64,000 bases of DNA from an uncultured Eubacterium sp. (lineage in GTDB: Bacteria; Bacillota; Clostridia; Oscillospirales; Acutalibacteraceae), in assembly GCA_910583925.1 (NCBI GenBank), contig CAJTZJ010000004.1, positions 67,001-131,000 on the forward strand. Direction: 5' to 3'. Position numbers and translations under genes: made by a program. The notes under the pieces are model-generated. The model was not told the DNA's origin and searched no databases. It saw only the letters and a list, made by a program, of their open reading frames with translations. Shown here piece by piece: positions 34,511-42,327 of this stretch (positions are counted from its first letter, which is position 1; every line of letters starts with the position of its first letter).

Positions 34511-34528
34511 TTTATTACTCCTTTGGAA

Positions 34529-34572
34529 TTATATATCCAAGTTCTGTACGAATTTTGCATTTTTTCTATAAA
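34529..34572 (-). repeat. partial direct duplication of the gyrB 3' end
   Basis: A 44-base segment nearly identical to 34713-34757 of gyrB. It reads F-I-E-K-N-A-K-F-V-Q-N-L-D-I-stop, against F-I-V-K-N-A-K-F-V-Q-N-L-D-I-stop in the real gene. It has no start codon and is a remnant. Confidence 0.85.
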
Positions 34573-34712
34573 GCCTTTTTTAGCAACAGCATTGCATATA
34601 CACGCTGCTATCAAACGCTTCACTGAAGCGTTCTCCCGAATTTTCAAGTGCTTTGCACTTGCCTCTTCGGAGCATCGTTTGAGCCACGCCGTTTTACGCC
34701 TTTTTATTTGAT
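34573..34712. repeat. 140-base hairpin-rich insert between gyrB and its duplicated tail
   Basis: It holds two perfect hairpins, AACGCTTC-ACT-GAAGCGTT (34614-34632) and CAAGTGC-TTT-GCACTTG (34645-34661). The 13-base segment TTGAGCCACGCCG at 34679-34691 is an exact inverted copy of gyrB 34762-34774. No coding sequence is supported. Confidence 0.7.
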
Positions 34713-36680
34713 TTATATATCCAGATTCTGTACGAATTTTGCATTTTTTACAATAAATTCACGGCGTGGCTCAACATTATCTCCCATAAGAATAGAAAAG
34801 TTTTCGCTTGCCTTCTGTGCATCATCTATTGTAACACGAAGCATTGTTCTGAATTCAGGATCCATTGTTGTTTCCCAAAGCTGATTCGGATCCATTTCAC
34901 CTAAACCTTTATATCGCTGAACATCACATTGTCCGCCCATTTCTTCAATAAGTGCATCCCTTTGTTCATCTGAATAAGCATAAGCACTCTTTTTCCCCTT
35001 ACTTACCTTGAAAAGAGGCGGCTGGGCAAGATAAATAAATCCACCCTCAACAAGAGGCTTCATATAACGGAAAAAGAATGTCAAAAGAAGAGTTCTGATA
35101 TGTGCACCGTCAACATCGGCATCCGCCATAATTACAATTTTATGATATCTTAATTTACTGATATCAAAATCTTCGCCGATACCTGTTCCGAGCGCTGTTA
35201 CAACAGGCATAAGCTTTTCATTTCCATAAACCTTATCAAGTCTTGCTTTTTCAACATTAAGCATTTTTCCCCAAAGAGGAAGAATTGCCTGATGAACTCT
35301 GTCTCTTCCATCCTTTGCAGAACCGCCTGCAGAATCTCCCTCTACGATATAGATTTCGCAAAGTTCCGGCTCATTGGATGAACAGTCTGCCAGTTTTCCG
35401 GGAAGCTTTGTGCTTTCCAGTCCTGACTTGCTTCTTGCCGAATCCCTTGCCTTTCTTGCTGCCTCTCTTGCTCTTGATGCATCAAGAGATTTATTAAGTA
35501 TTGTTCTTGCAGCTGCCGGATTTTCCTCAAAATAGGTTAAAAGCTTTTCATAAACCATTGAAGAAACAAGACCTGTAATTTCCGTATTTCCAAGCTTTCC
35601 CTTTGTTTGTCCTTCAAACTGCGCTTCCGTAAGCTTAACACTTATGATAGCGGTAATTCCTTCTCTTACATCCTCGCCGCTCAATTTTTTATCACTGTCT
35701 TTAAGAATACCGAATTTTTTGCCGTAATCATTAAAAACTCTTGTCAATGCAGTTTTAAAACCTGTTTCATGCGTTCCGCCGTCTATTGTATTTATATTAT
35801 TTGCAAAAGAAAGCATCGTTTCATTGTAGGAATCTGTATAACAGATTGCAACCTCTGCACTTTTATCCCCTTTTGTAGTAGAAAGATGAATAACCTCTTC
35901 CTGAATGGGATTAAGCCCTCTGCTTGTGTTAATATATTCAACGAAAGATTTAATTCCGCCCTCATAACAGAATTCTTCACTGATCTGCTCTTCAGGGCTG
36001 CTTTCTCTTTTATCCGAAAGGGTAATGGAAAGACCTGCATTAAGAAAAGCCTGCTCACGAAGCCTGCGTGCCAAAACCTCATAATCATAAACTGTTGTTT
36101 CCGTAAAGATTTCCGCATCCGCTTTAAATCTGATAAGCGTTCCATGTCCGTCGGCATCTCCGATAATATGTAAATCATTAACAGGATTTCCTCTTTCAAA
36201 GCGCTGTGCATAGATATGCCCGTTTTGTGTAACCTCAACCTCAAGCCATTCGGAAAGCGCATTAACAACAGATGAACCAACACCGTGAAGTCCGCCGGAA
36301 ACTTTATAACCGCTTCCGCCGAATTTACCACCTGCGTGAAGCACTGTTAATACAACAGTAACCGCCGGAAGACCTGTTTTTTCATTAATACCTGTCGGAA
36401 TACCTCTTCCGTTATCACGAACGGTTATAATATTATCAGGTAAAATATCACATTCAATGTGTGTACATACACCTGCAAGCGCCTCATCAATGGAATTGTC
36501 TACGATTTCGTAAACAAGATGATGAAGACCTCTCGGTCCTGTTGAACCTATGTACATTCCGGGTCTTTTTCTAACAGCTTCAAGACCCTCCAAAACCTGA
36601 ATATCTTCTGCTGAATATTCGCTGGTTACAACGGTATCAATATCCTCTTCCTCAAGAATTGTTTTATTTTCTTCGCTCAT
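34713..36680 (-). CDS. gyrB: DNA gyrase subunit B
   Basis: A 655-residue ATPase subunit. The GHKL ATP site (E-I-V-D-N-S-I-D-E-A and D-N-G-R-G-I-P-T-G) is at residues 50-100. The TOPRIM domain has E-G-D-S-A-G-G-S-A and M-A-D-A-D-V-D-G-A-H-I-R-T-L-L-L. The short C-terminus (E-P-R-R-E-F-I) is typical of the Firmicutes form. ATG 36680 overlaps the remB stop codon, with AGGAG upstream. Its last 15 codons have a degenerate second copy 184 bases downstream. Confidence 0.97.
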   Translation of the reverse strand: MSEENKTILEEEDIDTVVTSEYSAEDIQVLEGLEAVRKRPGMYIGSTGPRGLHHLVYEIVDNSIDEALAGVCTHIECDILPDNIITVRDNGRGIPTGINEKTGLPAVTVVLTVLHAGGKFGGSGYKVSGGLHGVGSSVVNALSEWLEVEVTQNGHIYAQRFERGNPVNDLHIIGDADGHGTLIRFKADAEIFTETTVYDYEVLARRLREQAFLNAGLSITLSDKRESSPEEQISEEFCYEGGIKSFVEYINTSRGLNPIQEEVIHLSTTKGDKSAEVAICYTDSYNETMLSFANNINTIDGGTHETGFKTALTRVFNDYGKKFGILKDSDKKLSGEDVREGITAIISVKLTEAQFEGQTKGKLGNTEITGLVSSMVYEKLLTYFEENPAAARTILNKSLDASRAREAARKARDSARSKSGLESTKLPGKLADCSSNEPELCEIYIVEGDSAGGSAKDGRDRVHQAILPLWGKMLNVEKARLDKVYGNEKLMPVVTALGTGIGEDFDISKLRYHKIVIMADADVDGAHIRTLLLTFFFRYMKPLVEGGFIYLAQPPLFKVSKGKKSAYAYSDEQRDALIEEMGGQCDVQRYKGLGEMDPNQLWETTMDPEFRTMLRVTIDDAQKASENFSILMGDNVEPRREFIVKNAKFVQNLDI

Positions 36681-36925
36681 TTTGTAACTCCTGTTCTTGT
36701 TCTTTTAAGTAAGGTGCTTGTATTAAGCGGGCTTACATAAATTTTATCATCTGTAACTACAAAGCTTTTCGGAAGCTCAAAGTTTACATAAATTATTTCA
36801 TTTTCTTTTTCTGCTTTTTCAAGATAATCTCTTGTTGCTTTATTAACGGTTGAGGTATCCATATCAAAAATACCTAAAACCCCTTTGCTGTTTATAACCG
36901 TATCTTCGCCAAGATGTAAATACAT
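36677..36925 (-). CDS. remB: RemB/YaaB, extracellular matrix regulator (DUF370-like)
   Basis: An 82-residue protein of the RemA/RemB type: N-terminal Y-L-H-L-G-E-D-T-V-I, then G-V-L-G-I-F-D-M-D-T-S-T and F-V-V-T-D-D-K-I-Y-V-S-P-L-N-T-S-T-L. In Bacillus, yaaB lies at this spot between recF and gyrB and affects matrix genes; the sequence-specific role in Clostridia is untested. Its ATG directly follows the recF stop. Confidence 0.85.
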   Translation of the reverse strand: MYLHLGEDTVINSKGVLGIFDMDTSTVNKATRDYLEKAEKENEIIYVNFELPKSFVVTDDKIYVSPLNTSTLLKRTRTGVTK

Positions 36926-38020
36926 TTATTCTCCGATTATTCTGCCGTTTTCAATATGAATGGTTTTTCCTTTTTTTAATCTTAAAATTGTATTCTTATC
37001 ACAGCAGGTAATAAAAACCTGCCATTCTTTTATATGATTCAGAATATAATCCTGCCTTTTTTCATCCAGCTCGCTCATAACATCATCAAGAAGCGCAACC
37101 GGCATAATTTCCGTTTTTTCTTTAAGAAGGCTCGATTCGGCAAGCTTTAAGGCAATAACACAGCTTCTTTGCTGCCCCTGGCTTCCGAAAATTCTTGCTT
37201 CTCTTCCGTTTATAAAAATTTCAAGATCATCTCTGTGCGCACCAACGGAAGTATTTTTATTTAAAATATCAACTGCTTTTTTATGTTCAAGCTCTTCCAG
37301 CAATTTTTCTTCAATCTCAGCAGCAGATAAATTCTGATAATCAAAGCTTCCTTTTAAAACAAAATCAATTTCTTCTTTTCCTGAAGAAAGACCTTTGAAA
37401 ACTTCTTTCGCATAGGGTAAAAGAGCTTCAACATATTTTTGCCTTTGAAAAATAATTTTTGAACATGTTTTTGCAAAATTCAAATTCCATACAAAAAGAA
37501 TTTCATCAAGTCCTCCGTATTGCTGCATATCTCTTAAAACAATATTTCGCTGTGCAAGACATCGGTTATATTCCTTTAATGCATTTCTGTAATTTGAATT
37601 AAGCTGGCATAAAGCATTGTCAATAAATTTTCTTCTCTCAATCGGCCCGTCTTTAATCATGGAAAGATGAACAGGGCTGAATATAACAGCCTTTATATCT
37701 TCTCCAAGCAAAGCAGGTGTTGATTTTTTTATCCCGTTTAGCATAGCAGATCTTTTATTTTTTATTAAAATTTCTGCATTCTGCTCTCTTTTATTACTAA
37801 AAAAGTCTGCTTTAATTTTAGAAAAATCCTTTGAAAACTGAACTAACTGACTGTCTTTAACACCCCGAAAGGATTTTGAGCCTGTAAACAGATAAACAGC
37901 CTCAAGCAGATTGGTTTTTCCCTGTGCATTTTCTCCGTAAATGATATTAACATCATCAAAATCCGCCTGTAAATTTTCAATATTTCGAAAATTTTGAATT
38001 TCTATCCTGTTAATCTTCAT
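36926..38020 (-). CDS. recF: DNA replication and repair protein RecF
   Basis: A 364-residue SMC-like ATPase. Walker A is Y-G-E-N-A-Q-G-K-T-N-L-L-E-A near residue 30. The signature region G-S-Q-G-Q-Q-R-S is near 280, followed by Walker B L-L-D-D-V-M-S-E-L-D. It loads RecA at gaps with RecO and RecR. It overlaps the yaaA gene by 11 bases, with only a weak ribosome binding site, so it depends on coupling. Confidence 0.96.
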   Translation of the reverse strand: MKINRIEIQNFRNIENLQADFDDVNIIYGENAQGKTNLLEAVYLFTGSKSFRGVKDSQLVQFSKDFSKIKADFFSNKREQNAEILIKNKRSAMLNGIKKSTPALLGEDIKAVIFSPVHLSMIKDGPIERRKFIDNALCQLNSNYRNALKEYNRCLAQRNIVLRDMQQYGGLDEILFVWNLNFAKTCSKIIFQRQKYVEALLPYAKEVFKGLSSGKEEIDFVLKGSFDYQNLSAAEIEEKLLEELEHKKAVDILNKNTSVGAHRDDLEIFINGREARIFGSQGQQRSCVIALKLAESSLLKEKTEIMPVALLDDVMSELDEKRQDYILNHIKEWQVFITCCDKNTILRLKKGKTIHIENGRIIGE

Positions 38021-38258
38021 TTATAACTTCTAAATCTATATTTTTAACGGAAACAATATCTCCGTTTCTGATTTTCTTTCCTCTTGCCGTGCATCTTTCG
38101 CCGTTTACTCGGATATTATTTTCTTCAATCATCATTTTTGCAAAGCTGCCGCTTTCTGCAAGACCTGAAAATTTAAGCAGACTGTCAAGCTTTATAAATT
38201 CTGTATTTATTTTTATGATTTCTTTCTGCCTTTCGGCAAGCTTTAATTTATATTTCAC
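38010..38258 (-). CDS. yaaA: S4-domain RNA-binding protein YaaA
   Basis: An 82-residue S4-like protein (I-K-L-D-S-L-L-K-F, then V-N-G-E-R-C-T-A-R-G-K-K-I-R-N-G-D) encoded in its usual place between dnaN and recF. GTG start at 38258 with GAGG seven bases upstream, inside the end of dnaN (11-base overlap). It is probably a ribosome- or rRNA-associated protein. Confidence 0.92.
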   Translation of the reverse strand: MKYKLKLAERQKEIIKINTEFIKLDSLLKFSGLAESGSFAKMMIEENNIRVNGERCTARGKKIRNGDIVSVKNIDLEVINED

Positions 38259-39360
38259 TTTTTAACCTCATCGGAAGCACTAAAAATAAGAAATTATCAT
38301 TGTTAACGGGAAGAACCTTAACCGGGCTAACCGGACCTCCAAGTTCTATTCTTACCTCATCTGTATCTGCTGCATTAAGAGCATCAAGCATATATTTTGA
38401 ATTAAATCCGATTTCAACTCTTTCTCCGCTTACATTTGCATGCGTATAATCTACAACTCTTCCTCGAGCAGAAACGGTTGAAACTCTCATTTCATCCTTA
38501 TCAAACAGACATCGTATCGGATTTTTTGCATTATTTTCAACAACGGGAATTGCTCTTTCAATACAGGAAATGGCTTCTCTTGTATTAATCAAAACGGTTG
38601 TTGCACTTGCTTTCGGAACAGCAGCATGATAATCAAGAAAATCTCCGTCAAGAAGGCGGCTTATTACGCTGTAATCGCCGATTTCAAAAATAATATGTCT
38701 TTTTCCAACGCTGATTGAAATATCCTTTGCTTCATCAACACCTGTTAATTTAATGATTTCTCTTATTGTTTTTTTAGGAACGATAAATGAAAAATCCTCT
38801 CCCTCATAGCTGATTGCCTCTGTTGAAATCGCAAGCCTGTAGCCGTCAACACCGATAAGACGAAGCTGATTTAAACTCATTTCAAATTTCAAGCCGGTAT
38901 GTACGGGCTTTGAATTTTCATTTTCGGCAACAGCAAATAAGGTCTGTGCAACCATTTTATGAAACATTCCTTTTTCAATAAATAAAGGATAACCGCCTGA
39001 TACACTCGGAAGCTCAGGATAATCATTTGCATCAATACCCGTAATATTATACTGCGCTGCACCGGATGTAATGGAAACGGAAGTTCCGTTTGTTTCAATT
39101 GTTACGGTATCTGCTGCAAGCTTGCGAACAATATCACAAAGAATTTTTGCATTGATAACAATAGAACCCGGTTCTGTAACGGTTGCCATAATCGTTGTTG
39201 TAATTCCGAATTCAAAATCATATCCCGTAAGACTTAAAATTTCAGTGCCGCATTCAATTAAAATTCCTTCTATAGTAGGAATCGTAACCTTCTGGCTTAC
39301 TGCCTTAAAAACATTTGCGCATGCTTCGTTTAATTTTTTTGTGTTGCAGCTGAATTTCAT
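38248..39360 (-). CDS. dnaN: DNA polymerase III beta subunit (sliding clamp)
   Basis: A 370-residue clamp built of three similar domains. The N-terminus is M-K-F-S-C-N-T-K-K-L, and the C-terminus has V-K-V-L-P-V, ending L-V-L-P-M-R-L. It gives processivity to Pol III and binds many partners through its C-terminal pocket. GGAGG precedes ATG 39360. It is separated from dnaA by the 306-base origin region. Confidence 0.97.
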   Translation of the reverse strand: MKFSCNTKKLNEACANVFKAVSQKVTIPTIEGILIECGTEILSLTGYDFEFGITTTIMATVTEPGSIVINAKILCDIVRKLAADTVTIETNGTSVSITSGAAQYNITGIDANDYPELPSVSGGYPLFIEKGMFHKMVAQTLFAVAENENSKPVHTGLKFEMSLNQLRLIGVDGYRLAISTEAISYEGEDFSFIVPKKTIREIIKLTGVDEAKDISISVGKRHIIFEIGDYSVISRLLDGDFLDYHAAVPKASATTVLINTREAISCIERAIPVVENNAKNPIRCLFDKDEMRVSTVSARGRVVDYTHANVSGERVEIGFNSKYMLDALNAADTDEVRIELGGPVSPVKVLPVNNDNFLFLVLPMRLKSEI

Positions 39361-39666
39361 TGTTTATCCTCCGTTTTTGAAAAAAATCAAAATTTTGTAT
39401 TAATATAACAGGATAATTATAGTAGTAGTAATAAGGAATGTTGAAATTGTTGAAAACTATAATTTTCCTTTATATAAAGCCAAAAATGAATTTATTATTT
39501 TTAGTGATGGTCTGTTTATAATTTTTTGAAAATGTTTATAATTTTTGTTTTCAACATCTATTGTTCAAAACTTTATTGTTAAAACACAATAAGTTGTTGA
39601 AAACTTTTTATTTTTTCTGGATATTAAAAAAGAAAAGTCATCATTCAAAAAAATTAAAATTCCTGT
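39361..39666. other. oriC: DnaA-box cluster, DnaA-trio and AT-rich unwinding region
   Basis: A non-coding, very AT-rich gap between dnaA and dnaN. On the + strand, exact TGTTGAAAA copies lie at 39448-39456 and 39595-39603 and the inverted TTTTCAACA at 39548-39556. Near copies are TGTTGAAAT (39439-39447), TGTTCAAAA (39562-39570) and two TGTTTATAA (39513-39521, 39533-39541). The trinucleotide run TAG-TAG-TAG-TAA-TAA is at 39420-39434, followed by AT-rich bases toward dnaN. Order and orientation (dnaA, boxes, short GC spacer, trio, AT-rich DNA, dnaN) match the Bacillus basal unwinding system. Confidence 0.85.
39420..39434 (-). other. DnaA-trio element
   Basis: Five consecutive triplets, read on the minus strand as TTA-TTA-CTA-CTA-CTA. 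A 4-base TTCC linker separates them from two abutting DnaA-box-like 9-mers. This matches the strand and order of the Bacillus subtilis DnaA-trio on which the DnaA filament extends. Confidence 0.8.
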
Positions 39667-41049
39667 TTAATAATCTTCACTTTTTATATTATCAATCATA
39701 TCTTCAATTCTTCTTTTAAGCTTGGAATCTGCTTCCATTTCTTTAATCAGCTCGTTGTAGTGAAAAAGAACGGTAGAATAATTAAAGCCGAAAGTATCTC
39801 CGATAACTTCATAAGTACTGTTTGTTATCTCTCTCATAATGTAAATGGCAATTCGTCTTGCATGAACAATATTGGCTTTTCTTTTTTTGCTGTATAAATC
39901 TTCGGAAGAAATTCCCTCACATCTGCCGATTTCTTCAACAATTTTCTGAACTGTAATGGGAAGAGGCTGTGTATCTGTTGTAACATCCTTGATAACTCTT
40001 TGAGCAAGCGCAATGGAAGGGGCCGTTCCTGAAAGATTGCTCATTGCAAAAAGCTTTTTTGTTGCTCCCTCAAGCTGCCTGATATTTGTTTTTATTTTAT
40101 CGGCAATAAATTCAACAACATTATCAGAAACTTCAAAATTAAGAAGATCTGCTTTTCTTTTTATAATTGCGCAGCGGGTTTCGTATTCAGGTGTTTTAAC
40201 ATCGGCAAGAAGCCCGTTTTCAAAACGGCTGCAAAGCCTTTCTGTTAAGCTTTTAATTTCTTTCGGGGGTCTGTCTGAGGTTAAAACAATCTGCTTTCCG
40301 TTTTCAATAAGAGAATTAAAAGTATGAAAAAATTCCTCTTCCGTTTGTTCTTTTCCGGCAATAAATTGAATATCGTCTATTAAAAGAACATCAACATTTC
40401 TGAATTTATCCCTGAATTCATCAACTCTTTTTTTACCAAGTGCATCAATAAATTCATTTGTGAAATCTTCAGATCTGGTTGATATAATTTTAAGTGCAGG
40501 ATATTTTTTATGAATATCACAGCATATTGCATTTAAAAGGTGTGTTTTTCCGAGTCCTGATTTTCCGTAAATAAAAAGAGGATTATAATTGCTGAATGTG
40601 TTTTCTGCTTTAACGGAACCGCCTGGATTATCTGCAACAGCCATTGATGCTCTGTATGCAAATCTGTTTGACGGTCCTTCAATAAAGGTATCAAAAGTAA
40701 ATTGATCCGCCGGTAAATTATCTGAATTTACGATTGCTTCATTAACATTTTTTGCTTTTTCTTTATCTCTTTCAAAATCATTTTTATAAAAGATAGATTC
40801 TTCATTCGGGCATTCATAAGTAAGCTCAACATCAAAACCGATAGCCTCTTCAAATGCTTTTTTCAGAAAATCATCATATTTTTCAGAAACAATTTTCTTT
40901 TTCATCGGGCTTATTAAATAAATTGTAAAAGTGTTATTTTCAAAGCTTGTTATTTTTATATCTTTTATCCAGCAGTCAAAAGCGGTTGATGAAATTTTCG
41001 GTCTGCAATAATCCAAAACAGCTTTCAAAATATCATTATATGTATCCAT
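39667..41049 (-). CDS. dnaA: replication initiator DnaA with atypical recognition helix
   Basis: A 460-residue initiator. Domain I is at residues 1-90 and a short linker follows. The AAA+ domain has G-K-S-G-L-G-K-T-H-L-L-N-A near 165, L-L-I-D-D-I-Q-F near 225 and T-S-D-R-P-P-K-E-I near 265. Domain IV starts with S-K-K-R-K-A-N-I-V-H-A-R-R. The helix that normally reads F-G-G-R-D-H-T-T-V is F-G-F-N-Y-S-T-V here: one residue shorter, with D, H and T replaced by N, Y and S. The box 9-mers next to the gene are altered too. AAAGGAG precedes ATG 41049. Confidence 0.97.
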   Translation of the reverse strand: MDTYNDILKAVLDYCRPKISSTAFDCWIKDIKITSFENNTFTIYLISPMKKKIVSEKYDDFLKKAFEEAIGFDVELTYECPNEESIFYKNDFERDKEKAKNVNEAIVNSDNLPADQFTFDTFIEGPSNRFAYRASMAVADNPGGSVKAENTFSNYNPLFIYGKSGLGKTHLLNAICCDIHKKYPALKIISTRSEDFTNEFIDALGKKRVDEFRDKFRNVDVLLIDDIQFIAGKEQTEEEFFHTFNSLIENGKQIVLTSDRPPKEIKSLTERLCSRFENGLLADVKTPEYETRCAIIKRKADLLNFEVSDNVVEFIADKIKTNIRQLEGATKKLFAMSNLSGTAPSIALAQRVIKDVTTDTQPLPITVQKIVEEIGRCEGISSEDLYSKKRKANIVHARRIAIYIMREITNSTYEVIGDTFGFNYSTVLFHYNELIKEMEADSKLKRRIEDMIDNIKSEDY

Positions 41050-41120
41050 TGTTTCTCCTTTTATTTTTAGCTATGATAAACGATAATTTATTTTATCGCG
41101 GAAAAATCCAATATATTTTT

Positions 41121-41149
41121 ATTATAACATTGTTTTAAATTATATTCAA
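41121..41149 (-). promoter_or_regulatory. sigma-A promoter of dnaA
   Basis: On the minus strand TTGAAT (41144-41149), 17 bases and TATAAT (41121-41126). The 41050-41323 gap is extremely AT-rich (long AT tracts at 41150-41215), without any of the TGTTGAAAA boxes seen downstream of dnaA. Confidence 0.7.
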
Positions 41150-41226
41150 TACTTATTTATAAATATTATATAAATATATATATATAATAAAATATATAAA
41201 TACAGATATTGTTAATAAATATCATA

Positions 41227-41255
41227 TTGTATTCATTAAATAACTAATGTATAAT
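41227..41255 (+). promoter_or_regulatory. sigma-A promoter of the LCP-like gene and perhaps the fol genes
   Basis: TTGTAT (41227-41232), 17 bases and TATAAT (41250-41255), divergent from the dnaA promoter. Confidence 0.65.
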
Positions 41256-41323
41256 GATAAGCAAGAAAAATTATTATAAAAATTTTTTATTTATATATTG
41301 CTTTTCGTTAAGAGGATGATACA

Positions 41324-42238
41324 ATGCGTTTATTTAAAAACCGCGGTGATATATATATTCCGTCTACAAAATTTAAATCAGATTTAGAGCAGAAGATATT
41401 ATTTGCTGTTCTTGCTTTTATTGTTGTTTTTACAATTGTTTTTTTAGCAATTTTCGGAATAGAATATGATTTTTCGGTAAAAAAATTTTTTAAACCGAAT
41501 AATTTTGAAATTACAGAAGAGGATAATTCGAAAAATCTTCCGAATGTAAGCGGTAAAAATAATTTTCTTTTTATTATGAATAATAAGGATACAGATGATA
41601 TCTATGTTTGCTCGTTAATTCAGGCAGATCTTGATGATTTATCTTATTCAGTTTGCACCATAAATGCAGAAACTGAAATTGACGGAAATAAAATTTCCGA
41701 TATTTATAAAAAAGGCAATGCCGGAAATGTTTTAAATGCCGTCAGCAGCCTTTTCGGAATCGAAATAGATTATTTTATCAGCCAGAATATAAAGGAATAC
41801 AGAGATGTTTTTGATTATATGGGAGAAATAAATTATACTGTTTCGGAAGATATAAGATATAAGGATAATTCTTATTACGGCTTTAATATAAAAGTAAGCA
41901 GCGGAAATCAAAAAATAGACGGTGATTTATCTTCAAAATTAATGAGATATTATTTAACGCAGGAAAGATATGATTTGGTAAATAATTTAATATTAAATGC
42001 CTTGTCACAGCAGATTAATCCTGAAAACTATGAAAGAAAGGAAAAGATTTTTTCAAGATTGATTGATAATTCCGTAACCAATATAACCGTTAAGAATTAT
42101 AATGAAGCAGATGATGAAATCAGGGTTTTAAGCGATGAAACAACGGGTGCAGCGATTTATTCCGTTTCTCCCATTTATAATGGCAATGAAATTGTTTCCT
42201 CATCCATTGATGAAATAAAAGGATATTTTGAAAAATAA
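41324..42238 (+). CDS. degenerate LCP-like membrane protein
   Basis: A 304-residue single-pass membrane protein. The cytoplasmic N-terminus is about 28 residues, the transmembrane helix is about 30-52, and the rest is outside. N-F-L-F-I-M-N-N-K-D-T-D, D-D-L-S-Y-S-V-C-T-I-N-A-E-T-E-I and V-L-N-A-V-S-S-L-F-G-I-E-I-D-Y-F-I parallel the LCP fold (L-I-G-x-D, I-P-R-D-T, and the domain core). The conserved Arg residues that bind the lipid pyrophosphate are missing, so it is probably not a ligase. AAGAGGATG precedes ATG 41324. It lies upstream of folE in the same direction. Confidence 0.65.
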   Translation: MRLFKNRGDIYIPSTKFKSDLEQKILFAVLAFIVVFTIVFLAIFGIEYDFSVKKFFKPNNFEITEEDNSKNLPNVSGKNNFLFIMNNKDTDDIYVCSLIQADLDDLSYSVCTINAETEIDGNKISDIYKKGNAGNVLNAVSSLFGIEIDYFISQNIKEYRDVFDYMGEINYTVSEDIRYKDNSYYGFNIKVSSGNQKIDGDLSSKLMRYYLTQERYDLVNNLILNALSQQINPENYERKEKIFSRLIDNSVTNITVKNYNEADDEIRVLSDETTGAAIYSVSPIYNGNEIVSSSIDEIKGYFEK

Positions 42239-42260
42239 AAATAGTATAAATTTTAAATAA

Positions 42261-42319
42261 CGCCTTGCAGGCCACACAAGGTATTGAAAATAATTTTGCT
42301 ATTTGTGGCCGGAAAGGCG
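42261..42319 (+). ncRNA. structured folE leader hairpin, candidate cis-regulatory RNA
   Basis: CGCCTT (42261-42266) pairs with AAGGCG (42314-42319). A symmetric 3x3 internal loop (GCA/GGA) separates it from GGCCACA (42270-42276) pairing with TGTGGCC (42304-42310). An AT-rich 27-base apical loop closes it. The 3' strand contains the only purine-rich candidate ribosome binding site (GGAAAGG) of folE, so folding would hide it. Confidence 0.55.
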
Positions 42320-42327
42320 CAGAAAAT

